Assembly: GCF_000283155.1 (NCBI RefSeq)
Contig: NW_004454181.1
Span: forward strand, 18,461,673 to 18,525,672
Direction: 5' to 3'
DNA length: 64,000 nt
From: Ceratotherium simum simum
Lineage: Eukaryota > Chordata > Mammalia > Perissodactyla > Rhinocerotidae
This document shows, in pieces, positions 56,450 through 64,000 of this stretch. The notes below the pieces were generated by a model. It was not told the DNA's origin and did no database searches. It worked only from the letters and a program-made list of their open reading frames with translations. Position 1 is the first letter of the stretch. Every line of letters starts with the position of its first letter. The translations under genes and the position numbers were made by a program.

Positions 56450-57395
56450 CATGTACTTCTTTAGCTGAGGTTTCCACCCGTTTTTCAGAAAGCTTCACTT
56501 AAGGCTGTCAGAGCAAATGATAACCTTCCCAGAGAAAACACAGGGAGCATTTTGTAATCAATGAGCAAACAGGTATTACTCTCTGGTACCTATATTTACT
56601 AGCTGTGTAACTAGCTGTGTTACTAGTGACCTTGGGCAACTTACTTAAGTATTATTACTTGACCTAGCACTATGATAAGAAGCTATAAAATCAAGTCCTT
56701 ACTTGATAAGTCTAATAATCTAATAGCTACTACATTTGAAATGATGGGCGAGCCCAACTGAGAGGAATGTCAAGTAAATAAATGTTCTTAGAACTTTTTG
56801 AGGGGGGTGGGTACAATCAGGGGTGTTTAGAATCTAAGGTCAGGTTTAACCTGTGGGCTTGGAACTAGAAGTCTGGACAGAAATGCACACTGATATGCCA
56901 TTAACCCAAGGATTCTGTCCCAGGGGACAGCTAAGGAAATATAAGAAACAGCCAAAAGATCAAAGTTGCCAAGAGCACATTCCTTGGAGACTGACAGGCC
57001 CAGTTCCCATCCTAATCCCAGACTCCAGCTCTGGAAGCCTTCTTTGACCTCTCTGAGGCTCCCCCTTGCTGGGTTGTTGCAAGATCAGTGTTCATTTCTG
57101 CAAGACACGCAGCATGAAGCCCAGCCAACTCTCACGGTTTTCCCAGGACTGCCCCACCTTTGACACCGAACGTCCTACATCCCAGGAAACCCCACGGTCC
57201 CAAGGGAAACCAAGATGGTCAACTTAGAACCACTCCCTCCAAGCAGTGCCCTTGGGGTCCATTTTTAAGGAACTGTATTGACACGACAGCTGTTGAGAAT
57301 ATACAAAGAAGGGATGGGGAACTTGTGAAAGAACTCCCGAGACCGTGGAGGAAGATGTCTCAGGACAGTGCCCACCTTTGATGTGCTTGATCCCC
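56450..57395. other. Mostly unique sequence
   Basis: MIR-like stretch at 56580-56690 with a duplicated TAGCTGTGT...ACTAGCTGTGTTACTAG motif. No gene. Confidence 0.5.
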
Positions 57396-57399
57396 CCCA

Positions 57400-57465
57400 G
57401 GCTCATCTGGTTGCTCTCTCTGCCTGGCACACAGTAGGTGCTCACTAAATGTTGGATGAATGATG
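57400..57465 (+). mobile_element. L2/MIR 3' end
   Basis: CCTGGCACACAGTAGGTGCT followed by CACTAAATGTTGGATGAATG. Confidence 0.75.
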
Positions 57466-57689
57466 GCTCTCCTTACAGAGATTGTCCTCAATATTGGGAT
57501 TCACCTTTGTAATATGATGGTCTCTTCCACCTGCCAGTCTGAGGTGAGGATCTGTTACTAGAGGGCAGGTGGTATGGGGTTTAAAAAATCTACATAGAAC
57601 AAGAGGCTTTGGCAGAGTCTATTGATGAGTATGTAGGGGTGGGGGGAGGTTTGGGGAAACATCTGAAATATTTTTCCTTTTTATTTTTT

Positions 57690-58225
57690 TAAACCTTTAA
57701 ATTCTGTGATAATCATTTCCCAATAATCTCTGCCTCTTAGTACTCATGCCCTTGTATAATCTCCCCTTATATGTGGGCTGGACCTAGCGACTTGTTTCTG
57801 AACAGAAAACAGCACAAGTGATGGGACGCCTCTCTGAGATTAGGCTATAAGAGACTGGACTTCTCTCTTGCTTGCACCATTTTGCTCTGGCTCATCTCCT
57901 ATGCTTGGTCTGATGAAGCAAGCTGTAAATCCTGAACAGTTCTATGGAGAGGCCCACGTGTCAAGGAGCTGAGGGCAGCCTCTGGCCAACAGCCACCGAG
58001 GTACTGAATCCTGCCAAGAATCATGTGAGTGAGCTTGGAAGTGGGCCCTTCCCTAGTCCAGCTTTCAGATGAGACTGCAGCCTCTACTACGATCTTGATT
58101 ATAGCCTTGAGAGAGACCCTGAAGAGATGATCCAGCTAAGCCATGCCTGATTTCTCCCCACAGACACTGTGATAAAATACATGTATGTTGTTTAAGACAC
58201 TAGCAGTAATAGATTGCTAATACAA
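57690..58225 (+). mobile_element. LTR-like remnant (MLT1-type)
   Basis: TGGGCTGGACCTAGCGACTT, TGATGAAGCAAGCTGTAAAT, GGAGAGGCCCACGTGTCAAG, GATAAAATACATGTATGTTG. Confidence 0.65.
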
Positions 58226-58229
58226 ATCT

Positions 58230-58510
58230 ATATACAGAAAAGCACATATAAGTGTACAGCTTGATGAATTTTTATAAGCTGAACATACCTGTGTAACCAG
58301 GTATTTTCTGAAGAAGCAGAAAATTATCAGAATCCCAGAAAACCCCACTCATATTCCCTTTTAATTACTAGCTGTACTGTTCCCCTTTCCCCACCAAGAA
58401 TAACCTCTATCCTGACTTCTAATAGCATAAATTTGTTTTGCTTGTCTTTGTACTTTATATAAATGGGATCACACAGTATGTAAAAAATAGCCTTTTAGCA
58501 GATTCTTAGA
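58230..58510 (-). mobile_element. L1 remnant
   Basis: TGTACAGCTTGATGAATTTT, ATAACCTCTATCCTGACTTC, ATATAAATGGGATCACACAG. Confidence 0.8.
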
Positions 58511-58960
58511 GAGATCCCTCGATACATTGAGAACCACTGAGACACATGGAGAGAGAGCCAATGATTGACATGTTTGTCAGTAGTTATCCATCACAGTCTT
58601 GCTCTGGGAATAGGCGATCTGATGTTAGAAGAGAAATATTAACAGAAATAGGCCTAGAACAGGAGGAGCGATTCATCCAGCCACTGTGCTCTGCAGCCAT
58701 GTGCTGTAAATCAGTTCCTGTTGTTCTGAGTCTCTGTTTCCCCTGCTATCGTCTGTCTGTAATTCGATTTCCTGAGAGACCAGGCCCAGAAAAAAAAAAA
58801 ACACTAAGCCATAATTAGCCATATTTATCCCTCTCCATGAACCAACACCCCAGTGTTCGGGTTTTTACCTAGTCTTTCACAAGTGTGGCTTTGGGAGTCA
58901 GAGCCCCTGGAGTATGATCAACCCCAGATCGATAAGACTGGATCTAGATTTAGTTGCTAA
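58511..58960. other. Unique sequence
   Basis: Nothing recognised. Confidence 0.5.
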
Positions 58961-58964
58961 CAAT

Positions 58965-59170
58965 TACTGAGCTAAGTTTACCATGATTTAGGGTCTATGT
59001 TAAGCACTTTAAATATGTTACATAATTTAAAAACAAACAAACCCATAGGAAGGTGGTTATTATTAAGATATTTTATAAATGAGGAAACAGAAGTTAAGCA
59101 ACTTGCCTAAGATCATGCTCAGATCATACAGCTAGTCAGAGGGCACATACAGGTTCATTCACTTCTATTC
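58965..59170 (-). mobile_element. MIR SINE, diverged
   Basis: TATGTTAAGCACTTTAAATA, AAATGAGGAAACAGAAGTTA. Confidence 0.8.
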
Positions 59171-59508
59171 TCTGAGTATTTAGCCACCAAACTATAGTAT
59201 TCCGCAGAGCTCAAGATCAAAGTCTGCTTGTGACAGTGAGGATCAAATTGAGTAGTCAGCTGGATTCCTTATCCCTGCCATCATCTATCCGTCCATCCTT
59301 CCACCCATACATCCATCCATTCAACAATCTGTCCAATCAACCAACTATCCACCTGCTATAGTCTGAATGTTTGTGCCCCTCCAAAATTCAAATGTTGAAA
59401 TCCGAACCCCCAAAGTGATGGTATTAGGAGGTGGGGCCTTTGGGAGGTGATTAGGCCATGAGGACAGGGCCCTCATGAATGAGATTAGTGCCCTTATAAA
59501 AGAGGCCC

Positions 59509-59666
59509 GGGGCCCCCCCATGGTATAGTGGTTGTGTTCAGCGCCCTACACTTCGGCAGCCTGGGGTTCGTGGGTTCGGTTCCTGGGTGCAGACCTACAC
59601 CACTTGTCAAGCCATGCTGTGGCGGTGACCCACATACAAAATAGAGGAAGATTGGCACAGATGTTA
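59509..59666 (+). mobile_element. ERE SINE, first unit of a dimer
   Basis: Older-type head (GGGGCCCCCCCATGGTATAG). Stops at GGCACAGATGTTAG with no A tail and is fused directly to a second ERE. Confidence 0.9.
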
Positions 59667-59850
59667 GGGGCCGGCCTGGTGGCATAGCAGTTGAGTCCAC
59701 GTGCTTCGCTTCGCCGGCCCGGCGTTCACAGGTTCAGATCCCAGGCGTGCACCTATGCACCGCTTATCAAGCCATGCTGTGGCAGCATTCCATATAAAGT
59801 AGAGGAAGATGGGCATAGATGTTAGCCCAGGGCCAATCTTCCTCAAAAAA
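59667..59850 (+). mobile_element. ERE SINE, second unit of a dimer
   Basis: Starts GGGGCCGGCCTGGTGGCATA, ends in A tail. AAAGAGGCCC occurs before the first unit and after this one, with no repeat between the units. Lies inside a MaLR LTR. Confidence 0.92.
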
Positions 59851-60129
59851 AAAGAGGCCCCAGAGAGCTCCCTTGCCTGCTTCTGCCAGGTGAGTACACA
59901 CCGAGAATTCTGCAACCTGGAAGAGGGCACTCACCCAAACATGCTGGCACCCTGATCTTGTACTTCGAGCCTCCAGAACTGTAAGAAATAAATTTCTGTT
60001 GTTTATAAGCCATGTAGTCTGTGGTATTTTGTCCTAGCAGCTTGAATGGACTAAAACATCATCCAGCCTTCCAACCATCCATCTAACCCTCCACCCATTC
60101 ATTCAACCATCCAGCCAGCCACAAATACC

Positions 60130-60215
60130 ACATGGCTATCCATTCCACAAATATCAAGGGCCTCTGTGCTGATTCTATGCCAAAAGGAGGCTGAATGCAG
60201 AGATGACTAGCATAC
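60130..60215 (-). mobile_element. L2 fragment
   Basis: CATTCCACAAATATCAAGGG, GATTCTATGCCAAAAGGAGG. Confidence 0.6.
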
Positions 60216-60234
60216 CACAGCACATGTAAAAGCT

Positions 60235-60805
60235 AGGTTCCCACTAGATTTGGAACGCCCTGAGGGCAGAATCTCTTGTTTTTATATCTGTAGTACATAA
60301 AGTATGATTTGGCTCCTGTTTTCCTTTCCAACCTTATCTCACCTACTTATCTTCCTGCTCATTCTTCTTCAGCCACACTGGTCTCTTTCTGTTTCTGGAA
60401 TAAGCCAAACCCTCTTTTCCCTCAGGACTTTAACAATTGCTTTCTTTTGATCCAAATGTTCATTCAGCAGTGTCAATACCTGGCTCCTTCTTATCCTTTG
60501 CATTTTAGCTAAAATGTCTTGTCCTCAAAGAGGCGTTTTCCGACCACCTTCTCTAAAGGAGACACGCTCTGCCTCTCTCTCAGCTGCTCCTGATCATCTC
60601 ACTTTGTTTATCCCTTTTATGGCATTGCTCACAATCTGTAATCATCTTGTTTATTCATTGCTTATTTTCTAGCTCCCTCGCTAGAAAAATAAGCCCAGGA
60701 AGCCAGGTGCTAAGTCTTTCACATTCTTTCTGCATACCTTCTGCCTGCCTAGCCCAGTAATTGACATATAGTAGGCCTTCAATATTTATTTGTTGAATAA
60801 ATGGA
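60235..60805 (+). mobile_element. L2 3' end
   Basis: CTTCAGCCACACTGGTCTCT, AATGTCTTGTCCTCAAAGAG, TTGACATATAGTAGGCCTTC, ATTTATTTGTTGAATAAATG. Confidence 0.88.
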
Positions 60806-60814
60806 TGAAAGATG

Positions 60815-61000
60815 CATGATCAGATCTTCCCAGTATTAGGAAGCTTGAAGAGTAGTAGAAAACAGACCTTGAAAGATGGAGTAGGAACAGAGAAGGCCTT
60901 GAAAGACAAGCAGAAGAGGGTACACTTAATGTGAATGTAGGGATCCAGTAGAAGCTCTTGAGTTGTAGGATGAAAATAGTGATTTAGAAAGGTGAATTGA
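60815..61000 (-). mobile_element. L2 fragment
   Basis: GAGAAGGCCTTGAAAGACAA, GGATCCAGTAGAAGCTCTTG. Confidence 0.6.
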
Positions 61001-61335
61001 TATGCCACAATCTGCTATAAATCCTTAATTTAAACAATTCACTGCAGCATCTTGCAATGAATTACTGCAAGAGGTAATCAGGTTCTAAGACCTGAACCGT
61101 ATTTTTCTCCCTGTGGAAGATTATACAATGTGGGCACTCAGTGTGGGTCTAGGAGTTTCATAGAACGACATGTTATGTTTAATTAACTGATTGTGGTGAA
61201 CTATAGACAAAGTGATCTTGGTGAAAACTCTGTAAGGTGGGATCCATGTCTGTTTACTGCAGACATCTAGCCTGCAGGAGAACAAAAAATTATTTCTTCA
61301 ATGAATGAGTGAGTGGAACAATCATGTACTTGGAA
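61001..61335. other. Unassigned sequence
   Basis: L2-like tail TTCAATGAATGAGTGAGTGG near 61300; otherwise nothing recognised. Confidence 0.5.
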
Positions 61336-61339
61336 ACAA

Positions 61340-61515
61340 CTAAATTAGATACGATCTGCTGCTAGCTATCGGTGTAACCTTTAAGAAGATCTTTAACCTG
61401 GCTAAGGGTCAGTTTGCTCATCTGTAAAAGAGGGAGAAGACTTAACTTACAGGATTTTAAATGAAAGCTTATGGGAAAATCTCTGGCACAGAGTGGACAC
61501 TCAGTAAATTCATTT
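61340..61515 (+). mobile_element. MIR SINE
   Basis: TCAGTTTGCTCATCTGTAAA, CTGGCACAGAGTGGACACTC. Confidence 0.85.
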
Positions 61516-61654
61516 TGTTCTGTTACTTTGGAGATGCTGAACCTGCCCTGACTGGTATTTCCTACTGGCCTTTTTCCAAAATCCCCATGGCCTGAAACAG
61601 AGCATATGGTGATATTTACTTTTTGCCACTTTTAGTCCTTTCAGTCTAAAACTG

Positions 61655-62100
61655 GAATTCTGACTCTGCAACTTACTAGCTGAGTGACCTTGGGCACCCT
61701 CTTTGTGCCTCAATTTCTTTATCTATAAAATGGGCATAATAACAGTACTCACCTCATAGGAGTATTGTAAGGATTAAAGTGTTTGCACTAGGGGGCCGGC
61801 CTCGTGGTTCAGCGGTTAAGTGCGCACGCTCCGCTGCTGGCGGCCCGGGTTCGGATCCTGGGCACGCACCGACACACTGCTTGTCAGGCCATGCTGTCGT
61901 GGTGTCCCATATAAAGTACAGGAAGGTGGGCAGGGATGTTAGCTCAGGGCCACTCTTCCTCAGCAAAAAGAGGAGGATTGGCATGGATGTTAGCTCAGGG
62001 CTGATCTTCCTCACACACACACACTAAAAAAAAAAAAAGTGTTTGTACTAGTGCCAAGTGCTTAGTAGGTGCTTGATAAATGTTAGCTGTAATTATTCCT
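61655..62100 (+). mobile_element. MIR SINE split by ERE
   Basis: GCTGAGTGACCTTGGGCACC, AATGGGCATAATAACAGTAC; after the ERE, CAAGTGCTTAGTAGGTGCTT. Confidence 0.93.
61791..62036 (+). mobile_element. ERE SINE, B-type, inside MIR
   Basis: Target repeats AAGTGTTTGCACTA and AAGTGTTTGTACTA. Closest mobile element to the PWWP2A promoter. Confidence 0.95.
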
Positions 62101-62154
62101 TAGAATTTTATTTTTCACTCCCCTTAATGCTGGCAACTTTTCTCCTCTCCCTCC

Positions 62155-62177
62155 TGTAGGCACTTTCAGTGCCTACA
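62155..62177. repeat. Perfect 10-bp hairpin
   Basis: TGTAGGCACT, loop TTC, AGTGCCTACA. Confidence 0.9.
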
Positions 62178-62591
62178 ATCCCTTCTGGCAAAAAGGCTGA
62201 CTCGCAGATGCAATTTGAGAGAAATGGGTTCAGTAGATTCTTCCAGACATAACAAACCAACAGACTTAAAGTGGGAATAGAGAAGTGGGGGCATTAGGAC
62301 ACTGAAGAGAGAGACTTTTGTACCTGTGGCATAGGAGATGCCAGGAAAGAAAAAGGCTTAAGTAAGAAGCCAGGTGCACCCACTTTCCAGTGAACTTGGA
62401 GAGAACAAGCAGTGTTCACATGAAAGTCCAGCAATGCCTCAGGACTGCTCTCTGGAACATTCATCAGCTTAATCCAGTGTGCATGGTGTCCCTCCTCTTT
62501 TCATTAGCATTTTCCTACTTTGAAATAAGTAGGTGCATTGTTCCTAGAAAGTGGAGAGGTCAAGGGAAACACTCCTTGTGTGGGGGTTGGA

Positions 62592-62630
62592 GTGGCTGCC
62601 ACGAGGTTAGTGGCTGCCACGAGGTTATGG
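62592..62630. repeat. 18-bp tandem duplication
   Basis: GTGGCTGCCACGAGGTTA occurs twice head to tail; each unit holds the palindrome GTGGCTGCCAC-like core TGGCTGCCA. Confidence 0.9.
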
Positions 62631-62849
62631 ACAATGTCTTGCACATCATTCTATCCCTAGCATAGGAGGAGTTAAAAAGCGTTTGTAGAATTATTTTCCA
62701 ACTTTAGTTGCCCTTCCCAAAGAAGCTTGTCATGACCACACGCGGCCGCAAGCAGGTCCGCGCCTAGAAATAACATTTATTCTAAGGACCTCTGCGCAGG
62801 GATTCTTGGGAAGCGGTGCCCCTCCCACATTCCCATGTTACTCCGCCCC

Positions 62850-63335
62850 TAGGTCGCCTTTGAAAGAACTGGCACGCCACGTGATTCCACCCTTTATCCC
62901 GCCTCTGAAAGCCTGGCTGATAATGGGCAGGAGCGTGGGCCAACCATAAAACTTATATTTCCTCTTCCAGCCAATAGAAAGAGGCAATAAGTCTATGGCT
63001 CAGCTTCTGTGACTTCCCCGCACCTCCCCCCCCGCCGCCCTCCTCCTCTAAGATTCGACATTTGACAATTCATCCGGCCAATGAGAAGTTCCTGCTCTGT
63101 ATGGGAGGGATGTGCTGACTGGATGATAGACGTCCCCAGCTGGCCAATGGACTGTCAGAAGTGCGGGAGGGGTGTAGGACGGAACCAATGGCACGGTGCC
63201 AATGACGAGCATCAGGGAAAGGGCGGGACGAAACTGTTCGCGGGAGGGAGGGGAGGCCCAGGGAACCAAGCAGCGCTGCCGCTGCCGCCGCCGCCGCTGC
63301 AGCCGGAGTTGGAGGAGGGAGAAGCCAGGAAGAAA
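62850..63335 (+). promoter_or_regulatory. PWWP2A: PWWP2A promoter and 5'UTR
   Basis: TATA-less CpG-island promoter. An E-box CACGTG lies at 62878-62883. CCAAT pentamers lie on the + strand at 62971, 63078, 63144, 63185 and 63199. A GC box (GGGCGGG) is at 63221-63227. The 5'UTR near 63275-63305 is a GCC/GCT triplet run. The transcription start is inferred between about 63225 and 63270; it cannot be fixed from sequence alone. NF-Y binding to the CCAAT boxes and Sp-family binding to the GC box are predictions from motif matches. Confidence 0.8.
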
Positions 63336-63343
63336 ATGGCGGC
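63333..63343 (+). promoter_or_regulatory. YY1 motif overlapping the PWWP2A start codon
   Basis: AAAATGGCGGC matches the YY1 consensus AANATGGCGGC exactly and contains the initiator ATG. YY1 sites just downstream of the transcription start are a known class in housekeeping promoters. Occupancy here is inferred. Confidence 0.6.
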
Positions 63344-63919
63344 CGTGGCTGCAGAGGCGGCAGCGACTGCAGCGTCCCCCGGGGAGGGGGGCGCCGGCGA
63401 GGCCGAGCCGGAGATGGAGCCCATCCCCGGCAGCGAGGCCGGCACTGACCCCCTCCCGGTCACGGCCACTGAAGCATCTGTGCCGGACGGCGAGGCCGAC
63501 GGGCAGCAGTCCTCTCCTCAGGCCGACGAGCCGCCGCTCCCGCCGCCACCGCCGCCGCCGGGGGAGCTCGCACGCAGCCCGGAGGCAGCGGGGCCGGAGC
63601 TGGAGGCTGAGGAGAAGCTGCCCGCCCGGGTGGGGGAGCCGGCGGCAGCCGCGCCTCAGGAAGGGCCCGACCCTCCACCTTCCCCTGCCCCACCGCCCGA
63701 GCAGCCCCCGGCTCCCGAGGAGCGCCCGCAGCCGCCGCTGCCCCAGCCCGCAGCCCCGGCGCTCGTGCCGCCGGCGGGCGGGGACTCCGTGGTGTCGCAA
63801 CTGATCCCCGGCTCGGAGGTGCGGGTCACGCTGGACCACATCATTGAGGACGCGCTCGTCGTGTCGTTCCGCCTCGGGGAGAAGCTCTTCTCCGGGGTCC
63901 TCATGGATCTGTCCAAAAG
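63336..63919 (+). CDS. PWWP2A: PWWP2A exon 1 coding part (5' partial gene)
   Basis: First coding exon of PWWP domain-containing protein 2A, a nuclear chromatin reader that binds H2A.Z nucleosomes and associates with the MTA1/HDAC part of NuRD (family knowledge). Seen: 194 complete codons plus two bases of a split Arg codon. An Ala-rich start (MAAVAAEAAATAASPGEGG) is followed by acidic and proline-rich low-complexity sequence with seven consecutive prolines at residues 69-75, then a globular-looking, highly conserved block at residues 157-194 containing EVRVTLDHIIEDALVVSF and ending MDLSK. I recognise the protein from its N-terminus and this block. The ATG has a good context (A at -3, G at +4) and is the first ATG in the frame. 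The exon ends at AAAAG|GTACCG. The H2A.Z-binding region and the PWWP domain lie in later exons outside the window. No stop occurs in frame to the window edge, so the splice donor rather than a stop defines the end. No frameshift is seen. Confidence 0.95.
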
Positions 63920-64000
63920 GTACCGCGCCCGCCCCCAGCACGCCCCCGGGGCGCCCCGGGCCGCTCGGTCCCCAGGGAGGGAGCGAGCCAGGGCGGCCCC
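63920..64000 (+). other. PWWP2A: Start of PWWP2A intron 1
   Basis: Begins with donor GTACCG immediately after the split Arg codon. Very GC-rich; continues beyond the window. Confidence 0.85.

Larger units (their letters stand above)
59354..60058 (+). mobile_element. ERVL-MaLR solo LTR with ERE dimer inside
   Basis: Starts TGCTATAGTCTGAATGTTTG, has AGGTGGGGCCTTTGGGAGGT and CTTATAAAAGAGGCC, resumes after the ERE pair, ends GTAAGAAATAAATTTCTGTT and GGACTAAAACA. No retroviral coding sequence. Confidence 0.9.
59279..60125. repeat. (CCAT)n-type microsatellite interrupted by LTR
   Basis: Degenerate CATC/CCAT units at 59279-59352 and again at 60059-60125, with a MaLR LTR between. Confidence 0.85.
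62101..62730. other. Unique sequence upstream of PWWP2A
   Basis: No gene supported. Contains a 10-bp hairpin (62155-62177) and an 18-bp tandem duplication (62594-62629). Confidence 0.55.
62990..64000. other. CpG island over PWWP2A exon 1
   Basis: CpG density rises sharply from about 62990 and stays high to the window end, covering promoter, exon 1 and the start of intron 1. A NotI site GCGGCCGC at 62742-62749 lies on the upstream shore. Confidence 0.85.

Noticed and set aside
63048..63941. 297-codon minus-strand frame and other frames over the PWWP2A exon
   Set aside because: Shadows of GC-rich exon 1; the sense frame matches PWWP2A.

Overview
This is a mammalian nuclear window, mostly intergenic, and the repeats identify the lineage. 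It carries 26 recognisable copies of the tRNA-derived Equine Repetitive Element (ERE) SINE (GGCCGGCCC-type head, tRNA-like A and B boxes, A-rich tail, direct target-site repeats). ERE is the lineage-specific SINE of Perissodactyla, so the DNA is from a horse, rhinoceros or tapir relative; I cannot choose between them by eye. There are no bacterial operons, CRISPR arrays or phage genes.

The only supported protein-coding sequence is at the right edge: a CpG island with a TATA-less, CCAAT-rich promoter (about 62.85-63.33 kb) and the first coding exon of PWWP2A (63336-63919, + strand), ending at a GT donor with intron 1 running off the window. PWWP2A encodes an H2A.Z-nucleosome-binding, NuRD-associated chromatin reader. 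In human, FABP6 lies upstream in divergent orientation (gene order from memory), so the left 62 kb should be the PWWP2A-FABP6 intergenic interval. I found no FABP6 exon.

The remaining sequence is a layered repeat landscape. 0-14 kb: LINE-like remnants, L2, MIR, MER5A, a strong CTCF-like site at 7.15 kb and a tandem ERE pair inside a hAT-Charlie remnant. 14.2-14.85 kb: an orphan CpG-rich patch. 15-24 kb: long L2 tracts broken by a MaLR LTR, an ERE, MER5A and a DNA transposon. 24-37 kb: MIR/L2, LTR-like remnants and many EREs. 37-47 kb: nested L1s and a 5'-truncated HNRNPA1 processed pseudogene broken by an ERE. 47.9-48.3 kb: a GGAA/GGGA purine array. 49-62 kb: MIR, L2, hAT, L1 and MaLR remnants and more EREs.

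Nearly all other open reading frames are explained by ERE copies, the purine array, CT-rich microsatellite or antisense readings of the PWWP2A exon. I see no undescribed multi-gene system. The points most worth checking are the regulatory-looking sequences (orphan CpG patch, CTCF-like sites including one in a MER5A copy, an inverted pair of ISRE-like elements, the PWWP2A promoter) and the ERE structural variants and nested insertions. An assembly gap of 190 N lies at 4773-4962.
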